Origin: Morinoia aosen | Lineage: Eukaryota > Arthropoda > Malacostraca > Amphipoda > Talitridae | Assembly: GCA_030386875.1 (NCBI GenBank) | Contig: CM059567.1 | Span: 81,399,130-81,463,129, forward strand | Length of the DNA stretch: 64,000 nt | Direction: 5' to 3' | Shown: piece after piece, positions 12,561 through 25,203 of the stretch | Position numbering within the stretch: the stretch's first letter is position 1 | How the letters are laid out: every line of letters begins with the position of its first letter | Position numbers and translations under genes: made by a program | Notes under the pieces: generated by a model | The model's input: only the letters and a program-made list of their open reading frames with translations | The model's database searches: none | Told to the model about the DNA's origin: nothing

Positions 12561-15500
12561 GGAACTCAGCACCCTGACTCATCAGATATTTCATAGTTGC
12601 TCACTGGCATGCTGACTTGTGCAGTCACGTCCGACTCGTGACGATTATTGTCAAAGTTTTCTGATGCTATCACTTGTTTGCTTGGGTGGGATAATTCAAA
12701 TAACTATCTTGCTGGATATATTGTATATACGCTATATGTATATTGGATATATCTTCATCGTACTAACTGTTATTTGACTTATTTCTCGAGCATTTTTAAT
12801 GAGTAAAAAGTTCCATTAAGATGCGAAGGCACGCGCTTTATTTACCAAGTTAAGAGAAAAAAGAAAATCTTGTTTTCTTAACTGCTCTCCTACTGAAGCT
12901 TAAACTTTGTTCAACTGCTATGCACACACGTTCGTCACTGTGCTACCGGGAGTATTTTAACAGGCACAGTACTGCACACTCACCGTCGAGACACTAGGTT
13001 TTGTTGAACGATGACGTCGGCACTTCTGTGCCCGGCAGGAGACGCGGCTGCTGGTAGTCGCGTCGTCTACCCGGGCCCTGGAACACCGAGCTGACCTTAC
13101 TTGTCTGTTTCGCGGCACTCCCTTTCTCTTGGCTCCTGCCGTTTGCTTCTTCTCCCTGTTCCATCTGCTGGCGCTTATTTTGTAGTTACCTTCGTGTCGC
13201 TGTGTCCCATTCTATTGATCCATGTCTAAGTAGCAATTTTTTTATCTTGTGGGGTAATTTTTAGGATTCATCATTAAGTTTTGGCAAATATTTTATTCAC
13301 AAGTTTTTTTTGAGATAATTAATCTCTTGTGCTCTAATGCTGCAGGATTTTTTCTGCATTGCTTTCTTATCTGTCTAATACTAATTTTTCGGTTTTAATT
13401 TGTGTGTATTAAAATAAACAAAACACAGTTGTCATTTCGAAATGTTCATGCATTCACAGATATTTTTATACTATTTCCGTAATTATACATCATGTTTTGC
13501 CAATGATTTTTTATAGTTGCTGAACTCGCATAAAATAATTTTAAATCTTGTTACAACTGGAATATTTAATTCAGAGTGCTTGTGTCCTAGTGCTAGCAGA
13601 AAAAACAATACTTTGATTGAAGACAGTCAAAAAGAGAATTTTCAACTTTAATAAGAGACACTGAACAGGGAATCCTCACCACTTGGTGACCATGTTCAGC
13701 AAAAAAGCAGTAGTAGAAATGTTGAATATATATGACTAACAGTCCTATACTGTTACCGTGTGGAGAAAACTGCCACTTCAAAAAAGATACTGCTGGTACA
13801 TCGGCGCGCTTTGCTGGACTTCCCTTTACAGTGTCAAGTCTTGATATTTCTTCCCATTTCAGCCCCGCGATGCTAATAAATTCGATATTTCTCAACGTCC
13901 CGGTACTTCCCGTCTCACTTACTGCAACTCCCTTGCGAAAGGTCGAATTAAGTTCTTCCTGTGTCGGATGCAAGTCCGTTCGTATTTTGCGTTTCCGGAT
14001 TCTTATCAGTGTTGTACAGTATAACGTATTTTTTCATGCGCATGATTTCAGTGTAGATGACCATTTTGTGTTGTCTCATACCGTTGCGGAGTTTTTGTCT
14101 TGCTACCTTCTACGCTCCTGATGCGGATGCTAAATCGCTGTTCTGTTCCTGGATCTCCTTGCGTAACTTCGGATGTCGAAACTAGAAAAAGCTTTGTATA
14201 AAATGGCCATCAGCCTTCATTTACGGACTATGGGGTGTGCATAGAATCATTTTATTATAAAAGATTCAACTGTGTGTTAAATATTGTGTTTCGTTGGGAA
14301 AAGAATTTTAGCAAATTTAAACGTGTTTAGTTGCCTACTCAAAAGTTGAATGCAAGTTTTGCAGAATCTGACCTTCATCAAATGCAAACGTGCGTTTGAT
14401 GAACTATTAAGAGTTTGCCTATTTTCTTAAAGTTGTTGGGGTGGATCAATGTAATATATCACATTAACTTGCTTGAAATAGCTATAATTTCTTCTCTCAT
14501 GTGTTCTCCCAAGTGTACTTTCATTTTCCCAAATACTCCTGTTCATTTCGATTCTAGCGTTAATATAATACCGGCTTTTATAACTTCATCCTCACGTTCG
14601 GTTGAGTAGTATGGATTCATGTATGCACGACGTGAATGCGGCAAACTTAATTTTGACGGAATAACATTTTTACCATTAACTTGCGCGACCTTGATTTTAT
14701 TAGTGTGATATACTGCTGGGCCTACCTAAATTTGTCCATACTTATAACTTCAGTCCAGCGTGAGACTGTCCGCTTAAGTTTTCTAACGAAAACTCGTCAT
14801 GCTGAATAGCTTACTTTACTTTTACATTATATTAACTTGAATAATATTTGAATTTCATGGAGAATGTTTTTGGCTGGAATTGTTTCTTCTTCTCTTGAAC
14901 CATCGCGGAAACGGAAGGGTTGAAATGTTGAAACTTTCACAAATTCTCGTGTTGTCGTGTGTACGAAATATTTACTTAGTCTCATTTGGGATGAGTTCAT
15001 TTTATTGCTGTGTTCATTCTTATTTGTCCGTATTTTGTTGGCCACTGAGGAGAAGTCGAGGGAAATGTGATCCAATTATTTCTTCTGTTTACGATGTTCA
15101 TCAATGATCAGTTAGAACATATGCTCCAACATTTCATAGAAATTGTTTCGAAGTTTTCAATGTGAATGAAATGAAATGTTAATGTGTTGGTATTTTTTTG
15201 TTTGATGACGTTTGATTGAATTTGAAGCAATTTTCTCTCGAATACGCAGAGAACGAACATTGGATAACCATGATTGTGGTAGTGCGTTTTTCTAGCGTAA
15301 GACTACTGCGCAAAAATGTCAGTATGAGCGAATGCTTGATGACTTGGGAAGTCAGTAGGAGACGGTCCGATTGTTTGGAAAGGAATTAATTTTTGAAGTT
15401 TTCTCCTCTGAGCGCTTGAAACTTAGCTGCCTGCGAAGGCACGTGTGACACACGCATGCTGTCATGCCGCTGAGGTGACGATAGAACAAACTAAATAACA

Positions 15501-17004
15501 CAACGAGTCTCAGATACTATACAATCACTTTGTGTATGTATAAATGAATGCATCACATTTCGCGAGAATGCGTAGGAGTTGCCATAGCGACATATTTACG
15601 GCATCTACATTTCCGAAAGCCTGCAGGGATGCCAGTTTCTTAATAATATTCAAGGCCAAGTTCCATTTGAAAAGAATACGCGAATTTTGACGATAGGAAA
15701 GCTAATCTGGCAATGGTGTTCTTGAGCGAACGTATTGCGCTAGCTCTCGCCGATGTGAGAAGACTGTGGCCATGAGGGTGCCTGCATTGCGGCGCCTGAC
15801 CTACAGCGCTGTCAAGGCGGAGAAGTGACCTCTGAAGGATACCGCCTGATCTGTTCCGGTATCTTGGGGGCCATTAACTGTGCGCGCTGACGCGCTGTCG
15901 GTACCGCTACCCTAACTCTTCCCGAGTGGCTTCTATTTCTTCGCTGATGGAGTGACTTGTGATTCTGCGCAGCTCATTTACCCATTTCCTTGTTGTTTTC
16001 AAGTTTAGATGATTGGACTAAAAACAGTACGAATGACCTACATAACGTGAAGCTTCTCGTTTTTCTCATGTTTTTGAGTTAGTGTGACCAACAGAATGTT
16101 ACCAAGCTTCTATGAGTCGGTTAGATTTGGTGTAGTTCATCTTACGACCCAGGATGTGTTGTTCTCTGTACGTCAAGGGTCACGGACCGTAATATTTCGC
16201 TTCTCCATCAGCGAAGTATCTGCTCCAGAAGAAAATAGAGTGAATTTCCATGGAATGTGACCCATTATAATTGCTTGATGTATCCTCCATTTTATCTCGC
16301 GAGACTCAAAAAGTCATTAGAAAATTACTTACGTGTTTGACATCGTAAATTATAGTACATCACCTGTAAGGTATTTTTGTGGTTAATGTAAGCCTTTGTT
16401 CATATACGTGAACAGTTACATTTAGTGGCCTATTGACGATGGCTGTAAAAATGTACCTTTAAAGTAATGACATTAAATTTTGCCCTATAATATTTTTAAA
16501 ACTGTAAAACGATTGACATCGTATTTTCCTTTTTATACGTGTAATAGTTTTGTAAAAAGTTCCCGTTCTAAATTCACTTTTTTCTATGTGAACTTTCATC
16601 CTGCTTTTCTTACGTAAATTTACGCCCTGAAAAATCACCCATGGGGAAGGCGTTCTAACTTCACAAATTGCAGGGGCGCTTCCAGCAAATTGAGGGCAAC
16701 TGCCTGAGTTACGTTAGTTGTGTTGGCGGGCGCGTTCTCAGACCCCGCTCGTTTGTTTTACTTTATTTGTGTGTAGTTCCCGCATGACGGTGCCATTTAT
16801 TAGTGCGTGATGTGCAAATGATGTTTTCGTTGAAGGTCGATTCGGTGCGGCGACATATATCCTTTATTTGCTTTTGAATTCTGTGTGTTCAAGATTAAAT
16901 TCTCGAGTAACTGATAAATTTGTTAGTAACTCATGATTGCTTGGAACTCCGGAATGAATTTTTCTGTGGGGATGTTTTTCTTCTCTTTCCTGTGTTAGCA
17001 ATTA
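12561..17004. other. Non-coding, with GC-richer patches
   Basis: GC-richer at about 13010-13140 (includes a half-CRE TGACGTCG) and 15720-15920. Apart from the two-strand open block at 13593-14121, nothing is recognised. Confidence 0.65.
13593..14121. other. Block open on both strands, unrecognised
   Basis: A 126-codon minus frame (13973-13593, MHPTQEELNSTFRKG) and a 129-codon plus frame (13732-14121, MTNSPILLPCGENC) overlap. Neither matches a family I recognise. It may be a fragment of an old element or chance. Confidence 0.25.
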
Positions 17005-17294
17005 CATTCGATGGTTGACAAAGACGGATCGACAATCAAGGACCCGGGATCGAGTCTCGGCGCTGGCAGTGGCGATTTTCTCTGTTGGGTATAGGAGAAA
17101 AATTCCAAGCACAATACCCCACCCCACCCAGGTGTCTGAAATGGGTACCGGTCTCGACCGGGGGAAAGCGTTATGGCGTCCTGGCGTTAGTTATAAGGCA
17201 TTTGAAAATCCAATGTAAAAGGTGATATATGTATCAGGCTTGATTGGAAATAAAGCATCCGTAGATGCCTTCATTATTATTATTATTATTATAA
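17005..17294 (+). mobile_element. tRNA-type SINE (SINE-A)
   Basis: About 290 bp with RNA polymerase III-like internal boxes: an A-box-like TGGTTGACAAAG at 17012-17023 and a B-box-like GGGATCGAGTC at 17046-17056, about 34 bp apart as in tRNAs. A tRNA-unrelated body follows, with an AATAAA at 17249, and the element ends in an (ATT)n microsatellite tail (17272-17291). No clear target duplication was found. No second copy occurs in the window. Confidence 0.65.
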
Positions 17295-17380
17295 ACATAG
17301 TACCGTTATCTAGCGGATTTACGGCAGTCTTGGTTGGTCCTAAACCTAATACGCACGAGATTTAATTAAATTAGGTGTTT

Positions 17381-17722
17381 GATTAAGGCTAGCTCCCTTA
17401 CCGCCAAAAAAAGCGTTCCGAAGAGAGGAAAAAGAAAGGCACCAATTAGTCAGGATGAGGGAATGCGGAATCTATGCAGAAGGGGCGTAGAAACAGTAAA
17501 TTAAAAAAAGTTTATGAAACAAGATGAAAATTGAAGAAAAAGAAAGTAATAAGTGCTGAAAAACAGGACAGCAGCGAATTGAAAAAAGGTGGTCCTTAAC
17601 ATAAAAACAAGTATTTTATTTCAATAAAAAGAAGGCCTACCTAGCTCTCGGCTCGGGCCCTCACATTTTCCCCCTGGGAGTGCTGATTCCCATAGATACA
17701 ATAGTTGTATCCCCCTGAGGGG
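17381..17722 (-). mobile_element. SINE-B copy 1 (unrecognised short retroposon family)
   Basis: On the minus strand it opens with a CCCCTCAGGGGGATACAACT-type head (right end, near 17722). It runs through ACTCCCAGGGGGAAAATG and the conserved core CTGTCCTGTTTTTCAGCAC, and ends CCTTAATC at 17381. About 342 bp. It aligns over its whole length with four other segments in this window. No coding potential. No target duplication was seen for this copy. Confidence 0.75.
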
Positions 17723-18991
17723 AAAAAACACCTGCGAGAAATGGACAATTGAGGATAGTGTTGTGGCGACCTCAGTGCTCCCGAAGCACATATTGGAAAT
17801 AGATGAGCATCCTGAGGACTTGAATATGTATGCGGCGTGCTCCGTCATCTGCAATGGTTGAAAATTTGTGGTCTAGAGGAATTTAGCCCAAGCCATGCAT
17901 TTTGATTAATTTTCGATTTACTGAAAAACATCGTGCTTTTCCAGTGTTTTTTTTTGTCTCTCACAACCCTTGCAGGCATTGAAATTGAGAACAGGAAGTA
18001 GGACATTGCCGGCTGAGTGTTTGTCTCAGCCGCCCGAGCGCACGAGCTGCAGCTTGTGAAATACTTGCGAGATGATTGTAGATAATATTTTATCCCTGCC
18101 TACGTCTTCCGACGCGTTAGTACAGCGCGATCTGCTTTATTGCCTTCGCCTCGGTACCGTTACTCAGCTTCCTGATTATGGAAAAAGCTTACCTACGGTG
18201 CTTCCCCCTAGTTTTATGCGCGATGTTTCCTGTAAATACAGTAACTAGATCACTAATGGATTCATCATTTTTGATCGTTGAGTGTGCCTCACGCCGCAGG
18301 CTGCATCGCGCGCGTGTCAAGGCTGTTGGCTCTTCAAACAACTTCCACTGGCGTGCAAGACCCACGCAGTTCTGTATGCCAGCTTAGACTCGTCGATGTT
18401 TCCTACTACACACATTCCGGGCCTCTTGTGTTCTGAAACTTTGTGTTATGTAATTTGATATGTAATTTGAATTGCCAATATTTTTCAGATACATTAACCT
18501 GTAGAAAAATGCTACTGTTGTCCTGATGTTTCCTCCCATGTTTCTTTTCGTATATGGCATGTGAGGAAAGATCGCAATGCTCTGAAACGTAGCTGTTACT
18601 CGTGATTTTTTGTTTTTGCCTTTTGTTGTTCAGTTGGAGGTATTAGTTAATATAGACCGAGTCTATCCAGGCATTTTCACATTTAGTATGTTGTTTTTTG
18701 TTACTTGTAGATACTAGGCTTAACAGTGGTCTTGAAGTAAAAGCATATTGAAGTGAGATCAAGCAAGCCTTTGACCTATTGTTTTCTTAATGCAGGTAGA
18801 AGATCGAACCAGCTCTGGTGAGGGTTTTATATAATTTTTTTCATGGTTTCGGAGTTGATGGTAAGATAGAATGCGTCCAGTTAAAAACATGGCTATTCCA
18901 AAGCTCATGTCTTGTAGCTCATAATGAGCCTATTCTAGTTCTTGTACATGGATGCCTAATCTATATGTATTTTTTTCTGAAAAATGTACAT
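17723..18991. other. Non-coding, nothing recognised
   Basis: Lies between SINE-B copy 1 and hAT copy 1. Only short frames. Confidence 0.7.
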
Positions 18992-18999
18992 ATACTACC

Positions 19000-20716
19000 C
19001 GGGGATGGAAAAAACCCTGGGTTTTTTAAAACAACCCAACCCACGTGGGTTTTTTTGGGTTAATTTTTTTTGGGGTTTATTGTTTTTTTTGGGGGGCTTT
19101 ATTGTTTTTTGTAATACCTGTTTTTGTTTAAAAGAGTTATTCATACAGCTCCACTTGCCTCTTTTTCAGATTTATATATATACACTTTTTGAGTAAATAT
19201 TGTTATTTGATTACTTCATTTCCAACATTATATTACATTATTATATGAATTATTACATTATATGAGCAATATATGAATTAAGTTTGCCCATCACAATTAC
19301 CATTTACCAATTACCATATGCATAGGGACATATGTAGCTCTGCAGTCTGTAAAAATGTAAGATGCACAAAGAGAATTGCTATGCTTGTCAATTCATAGTA
19401 AGTTGTTTTTAGCAGCAGACAGACGCAAGTCATGAGAGAGGGAAGCACCATGCAGATCATAAGTAACCACCACAAGCAACTTGAAGCAAGACAGCTGCAC
19501 ATCACTTAACAGTCATGCTGTTAACAACTTAACATGTGTATTGTGTGAGCTGGAGGGCTTAGCAGCGCAAGCCAAGTCAGTCAACCACACTGTTACATGT
19601 TACAACATGTTGTGACATGCCAAAATTTTTTTTTTTAAATTTACCAAAAAAATCACTTTTTGCAGTTCAGGATAGCAACAAACACTAAAATAATTAGAAA
19701 TAAATGCTCTAACAGATTCCATCGTCAAATTTGTTCCAGTGCACCTTGAATGCTCACCATAGGCCAGTCGTTTCTTTACTTTCTCACCCCATGATGGCTG
19801 CGGTCGTGTCTTACCCCATCTGACTATAATTGTTAGACTTATTTCAGGCAAAGCTCTCACAGGAGACACATATTGAAGAGTGGTTGGCTGAGTACAATCA
19901 GGAGTTTATCGGTGCGATTTATTCGTATAAATTGAAGGACTCCAACATCTTCCCAAAACACATGTTCTACAAGAGTATCACTAAGACAATGACTCCTCGT
20001 TGATGGTGGGATATTCAAGACATGAAACAGTAGAAAATGCCGATTTCTGAAAATACACTGACAGAGGGTTTCTGCAAGTTTATAAGCAATCTTCATTCTT
20101 GCTTCGCAAGTTCAGGATCCATTGAGAGAATTTTCTAAACATTTGGAATTGTGTGGAATAAATTGAGAAATAGATTCTGATCGGAACGCGCACAGAAATT
20201 GGTCTCATTATATCGCCACCTCACAAATGATCATGATGTGGATGACAATGATGAAATGGCAGTGAATGTAGAAAGAGAAATACAGTAGTACTGTAGTAGC
20301 AGTCTAGTCTAGGAGACAGAGGGAGAATTCAGAAGTCTCTATACCTTCAAATAGTCAAACTGCATTTGTTTCTTAGTTTTTGTTTTTTACTTTGGAAATG
20401 GAACTCATGGAAGTATACTAGTCCCTCGAGTTTTTTTTTTGTGATTAGGGTTTATTATTTTATTTTTATAGTGGTGTTTTTTTTTGTTTTTCAATATTTA
20501 TTGTCATAAGTCATGCAAATGCCTTGGACAAATTTTTGACAATATAAATATTTAGCTCATTTTGATTCTATAAGCTTGAAAACAAGTGAAATTAAAATAG
20601 CACTAATAAAACCCAAAAAAGCCCCAAAAACCCCGCTATTTAGTGTTTTTTTACGTGGGTTTTTTTGGGCTTTTTGGGTGTTTTTTTTTGGGTGGGTGTT
20701 TTATGTGCCAACCCTG
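19000..20716 (+). mobile_element. hAT transposon, copy 1 (non-autonomous, 1.7 kb)
   Basis: Flanked by a perfect 8-bp direct repeat ATACTACC (18992-18999 and 20717-20724), the hAT target-duplication size. The ends are CGGGGATGG (from CAGGGATGG) and CCAACCCTG, a 9-bp imperfect terminal inverted repeat of the CAGGG type typical of hAT. Both subterminal arms are built of short G-run/T-run strings such as GGGTTTTTT, with a 14-bp palindrome AACCCACGTGGGTT at 19038-19051. The interior carries a decayed plus-strand transposase C-terminus (19842-20288). At 1.7 kb it is shorter than autonomous hATs (usually 2.5-5 kb), so the transposase N-terminus is missing. Confidence 0.9.
19842..20288 (+). pseudogene. 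hAT transposase C-terminal (dimerisation) domain, copy 1
   Basis: A 149-codon frame reads WLAEYNQEFIGAIYSYKLKD, FPKHMFYKSITKT, then ERIF-stop-TFGIVWNKLRNR, SERAQKLVSLYRHLTN, and an acidic DHDVDDNDEM tail. The ERIF..G....K.RNRL....LV.L..HL pattern is the hallmark of the hAT C-terminal dimerisation domain. In-frame stops are TGA at 20001, TAA at 20136 (at the usual Ser of the ERxFS motif), and a private TGA at 20178 (Gly codon in the other copies). The first two are shared with the other two copies. Upstream, after a frame change, further degenerate coding is faint. Confidence 0.82.
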
Positions 20717-20724
20717 ATACTACC

Positions 20725-22654
20725 CGGTCTGAAAACTTACACTCAGAGTGAACTGAGTGTTGCATTTGTTTACATTTTTATGTGAAAGTTACAACTATGA
20801 AGGATTTCTTGTTGCAATAATGTAGAATTGGTCTCCTAATTTTTTCTTGCCCTGTGTTATTGTAAGTCAGATTAATCTGTCGACACATTTGAAGGTAAAA
20901 CCCTTGATATTTTTATAATTTTGTGTCGTTAATTCTGAAGAATGTTCTCATTAGTTGCACAATTGGTGCTCTGAATTTTACGGTTCAGTGTTGCTGTTTC
21001 TTATTGTTTCATTTTTCTATTTGCTTGCTACGCTGACAATTGAAAAATTCCATTCTAACTCTCTAAATTAGAATGTGCACCAAAGTGGCCAAAATTATTT
21101 TTAGTTAAAATCAAGGGAATGATCGAATCACCGGGAATAAAATCACCGGGAATGATCGAATGATAAATTAAAATTAGCAATCCTAACACAGAAGATGAAC
21201 CGGATGCCCTTTCTGTTGAGCAATTTGTTATATTCTCTTCTCTTACTCATACAGTACGAAGATAAAAGTGTTGTACTACAGGAGTATCTTTTTGGCAGCC
21301 ATAGTGGCGGAACAGCGAGCCGAATGCCCCTATTTTCGCTGTGCGCGTTCGAGCAGGGACGCTCCGAGCCTCGTTCTCAGTGATGCAAGAAATTGGACTC
21401 CCAGCACCTATTCAACCATAAGCTCAGTTGTATGGGATAGAGCAGTGACCTAGGAGAATTCGGATCTTCAGACATTTTACCTCCGTGATGCATTGCTGGT
21501 GCCAGAATAAATTTTTCTAGTTCGACTTAAGTTCTTTACAAAGCACGCTGTTTCGCCACGAAAACGGAAACTTCGAAAATCCAGCCCCTCAGTAGGAGAG
21601 TGGGGCGAAGAGTGACCTCAACCTAGAAAGCTGCCCTGGCGATAACACAGACTGCAGGAATAGAAACTTGAATATCACTCAAATCGTATATCGAACATAT
21701 CACTTGAATTTAACCGACAATATGCATTGCACGGTTGATGATACAGTTAATTTTTTTTACATTCCCTAAGATCTTTTCATTGCTCTCATACATAAATAAT
21801 TTGGGATTCTTTATGGGTTATTAAACGCTGTTAATTTGATATGATATGTAAAACATATTTTCATATAACGATCCGCCGGTTTACCTATGTATATTTGGCT
21901 TCACTGCCGCTTTCTCGCGTAGTTTGCTGCCAATCATCGCTTGTGTTGCACCGAGCCTTCATTTCTGTTTCCGTTTGTTAATGGGCGCGATCTTTGCCCC
22001 TTTCACTGCCGAGTGCGGTGCTATGCTCCAGTGAATTCTGTACCGCCATTCTAGGGTGCTTGAGTGTTACGTCATATTACCAGCGTTAGTGTCTGTGAGA
22101 GTTTTCGAATTCCTGTTCTGACTCGTAATTCATTTCTGTGATGCTTGTGTATGGGTTACTGTTCGAATTTTCTCATTTTCATACTTTTCATCCATTCTGC
22201 GTTTGTTATTCATGACTTTTGAGTAAAAGTTATAGGAATTTTTCTCGGCACGTCTCTCTCTGTGACATGCTTAATGAAGCGCGTCCGACCAGGCTGCATA
22301 ATTTGTCACCGGCACTTTTTTGGCACCGTTTGACTACTAGTTATGGTTATTTGGTGTTTTATGTTTTGAAGCCTAGTGTTCATTTACTGGTGTTTTAGGC
22401 CTTAGTAAATTTGTGCTGTCAGCAAAGAGCAGCCGAGATTCCGTCTCCTCTCTCAGCGTCAAAACGCACAAAGTTTTAATTTATTTTGAAGAAACTCGGT
22501 CCGCAGTTTTGACGTTGGCGGATTGGTGCTTTCATTATTAGAGTGTGTTTTATCATTCTAAAACCTGTTGTAGAGGCATTCAGACTAAAACATTTCCACT
22601 GGAGAACTGTACAGATGCATCTTTCACCATGCTACATCACATCAGCAGTGTGGT
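20725..22654. other. Spacer between the hAT copies
   Basis: 1.9 kb of non-hAT sequence with one short local repeat (21115-21162) and no recognised gene. It is the original host DNA between two independent insertions. Confidence 0.7.
21115..21162. repeat. Short local repeat
   Basis: GGGAATGATCGAATCACC, then GGGAATAAAATCACC, then GGGAATGATCGAATG: three imperfect units of 15-18 bp in tandem. Confidence 0.7.
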
Positions 22655-23065
22655 GTACTGTGCAGGGTTGGCACATAAATAACCCACCCAAAAAACCCAC
22701 CCAAAAAAGCCCCAAAAAAAACACATTAAAAAACCCACTAAATAGTGTTTTTTTGGGGCTTTTTTGGGTTTTATTGGTGCTATTTGAATTTCACTTGTTT
22801 TCAAGCTCATAGAATCAAAATGAGCTAAATATTTATATTGTCAAAAATTTGTTCAAGGCATTTGCATGGCTATGACAATAAATATTGAAAAAAAATACCA
22901 CTATAAAAATAAAATAAGAAAAACCCTAATCACAAAAAAAAAACTCGAGGGGCTAGTATATTTCTATGAGTTCCATTTCCAAAGTAAAAACAAAAACTAA
23001 GAAACAAATGCAGTTTGACTATTTGAGAGAAAAGAGACTTCTGAATTCTTCCTCTGTCTTCTAGA

Positions 23066-24729
23066 CAGGGATGGAAAAAACCCTAGGTTTTTTTAAAACA
23101 CTCAACCCACGCGGGTTTTTTGGGTTAAATTGGGTTTTTTGGGTTTTATAGTTTTTTTTGGGCTTTATTGATTTTTGGTAATACCTTTTTTTGTTTAAAA
23201 GAGTTACTCACATGGCTCTAGTTGCCTCTTTTCCAGATATATATACACTTATTGAGTAAATATTATTTGATTACTTTATTTCCAACATCATATTACATCA
23301 TTATATGAATTATTACATTCTATGAACAATATATGAATTAAGTTTGTCCATCACAATTACCACTTACCAATTACCATATGCATAGGGACATAGCTGTGCA
23401 GTCTGTAAAGATATAAGATGTGCAAAGAGAATCGCTATGCTTGTCAATTCATAGTAAGTTGTTTTAGCAGAAGGCAGACGCAAGTCATGTGAGAGGGAAG
23501 CACCATGCAGATTATAAGTAACCACCACAAGCAACTTGAAGCAAGACAGCTGCACATCACTTAACAGTCATGCTGTTAACAACTTAACATGTGTATTGTG
23601 TGAGCTGGAGGGCTTAGCAGTGCAAGCCAAGTCAGTCAACCACACTGTTACATGTTACAACATGTACAAAAATTTGTCAAAAAAATTACTTTTTGCAGTT
23701 CAGGATAGCAACTAACACTAAAATGATTAGAAATAAATGCTTTAACAGATTCCATCGTCAAATTTGTTCCAGTGCACCTTGAATGCTCACTATAGGCCAA
23801 TCGTTTATTTACTTTCTCACCCCATGATGGCTGCGGTCGTGTCTTGCCCCATCTGACTATAATTGTTAGACTTATTTCAGGCAAAGCTCTCAAAGGAGAC
23901 AGATATTGAAGAGTGGTTGGCTGAGTACAATCTGGAGTTTATCGGTGCGATTTATTTGTATAAATTGAAGGACTCCAACATCTTCCCAAAACACATGTTC
24001 AACATGAATATCACTAAGACAACGACTCCTCGTTGATGGTGTGATATTCAAGACATGAAACAGCAGAAAATGCAGATTCTTGAAAAAACACTGGCAGAGG
24101 GTTTCTGCAAGTTTATAAGAAATCTTCATTCTCGCTTCGCAAGTTCAGGATTCGTTGAGAGAATTTTCTAAACATTTGGAATTGTGTGGAATAAATTGAG
24201 AAATAGATTAGGATCGGAACGCGCACAGAAATTGGTCTCATTATATCGCCACCTCACAAATGATCATGATGTGGATGACAATGATAAAATGGCAGTGGAT
24301 GTAGAAAGAGAAATAAAGTAGTACTGTATTAGCGGTCTAGTCTAGAAAATAGAGGAAGAATTCAGAAGTCTCTTTACTCTCAAATAGTCAAACTGCATTT
24401 GTTTCTTAGTTTTTGTTTTTTACTTTGGAAATGGAACTCATGGAAATATACTAGCCCCTCGATTTTTTTTTGTGATTAGAGTTTTTCTTATTTTATTTTC
24501 ATAGTGTTTTTTTTAATATTTATTGTCATAGTGTTGTCGTGCAAATGCTTTGGACAAATTTTTGACAATATAAATATTTAGCTCATTTTGATTCTATAAG
24601 CTTGAAAACAAGTGAAATGCAAATAGCACCAATAAAACCCAAAAATGCCCCAAAAAAACACTATTTAGTGGGTTTTTAATGTGTTTTTTTTTGAGCTGTT
24701 TTGGGTGGGTTTTTTATGTGCCAACCCTG
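23066..24729 (+). mobile_element. hAT transposon, copy 2, nested inside copy 3
   Basis: Begins CAGGGATGGAAAAAACCC at 23066 and ends GTGCCAACCCTG at 24729, in the same orientation as copy 1. The flanking octamers are CTTCTAGA (23058-23065) and CTTTTATA (24730-24737), 6 of 8 identical. The sequence on either side rejoins to the continuous interior of the host copy (compare copy 1 near 20300-20330 in reverse), so this is a true insertion. The two mismatches in the target duplication suggest it is not very recent. Confidence 0.9.
23875..24321 (+). pseudogene. hAT transposase C-terminal domain, copy 2
   Basis: Exactly the same length (447 nt) as in copy 1 and readable over WLAEYNLEFIGAIYLYKLKD, FCKFIRNLHSRFASSGFVER, IWNKLRNRLG-type and SERAQKLVSLYRHLTN blocks. 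It keeps only the two stops common to all copies: TGA just before the W(C)DIQDMK block, and TAA in place of the Ser of ERIFS. The last codons are EREIK then TAG. Otherwise the frame is intact, so it is the best preserved of the three. Confidence 0.82.
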
Positions 24730-24756
24730 CTTTTATACTAGACCGCTACTACAGTA

Positions 24757-25203
24757 CTACTTTATTTCTCTTTCTACATCCACTGCCATTTTATCGTTGT
24801 CCTCCACATCATGATCATTTGAGAGGTGGCGATATAATGAGACCAATTTCTGTGCGCGTTCCGATCCTAATCTATTTCTCAATTTATTCCACACAATTCC
24901 AAATGTTTAGAAAATTCTCTCAACGAATCCTGAACTTGCAAAGCAGGAATGAAGATTGCTTATAAACTTGCAGAAACCCGCTGCCAGTGTTTTTTCAAGA
25001 ATCTGCATTTTCTGCTGTTTCATGTCTTAAATATCTCACCATCAATGAGGAGTCGTTGTCTTAGTGATATTCATGTTGAACATGTGTTTTGGGAAGATGT
25101 TGGAGTCCTTCAATTTATACAAATAAATCGTACCGATCAACTCCGGATTGTACTCAGCCAACCACTCTTCAATATCTGTCTCCTTTGAGAGCTTTGCCGG
25201 AAA
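24757..25203 (-). pseudogene. hAT transposase C-terminal domain, copy 3
   Basis: The minus-strand 447-nt counterpart of the domain in copies 1 and 2, ending in a TAG at 24757-24759. It keeps the same TGA and the same TAA inside ERIF-stop-TFGIVWNKL, plus private changes. The plus-strand open stretch here (MKIAYKLAETRCQC onward) is the antisense of this domain, not a separate gene. Confidence 0.8.

Noticed and set aside
17366-17735. AGGTGTTT and AAACACCT flanking SINE-B copy 1
   Set aside because: They are inverted, not direct, so they are not a target duplication.
19600-20096. Minus-strand open frames in hAT copy 1 (and counterparts in copies 2 and 3) that look conserved among the three copies
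   Set aside because: They are antisense to the transposase C-terminus and are conserved only because the element copies are similar; the sense strand matches hAT.
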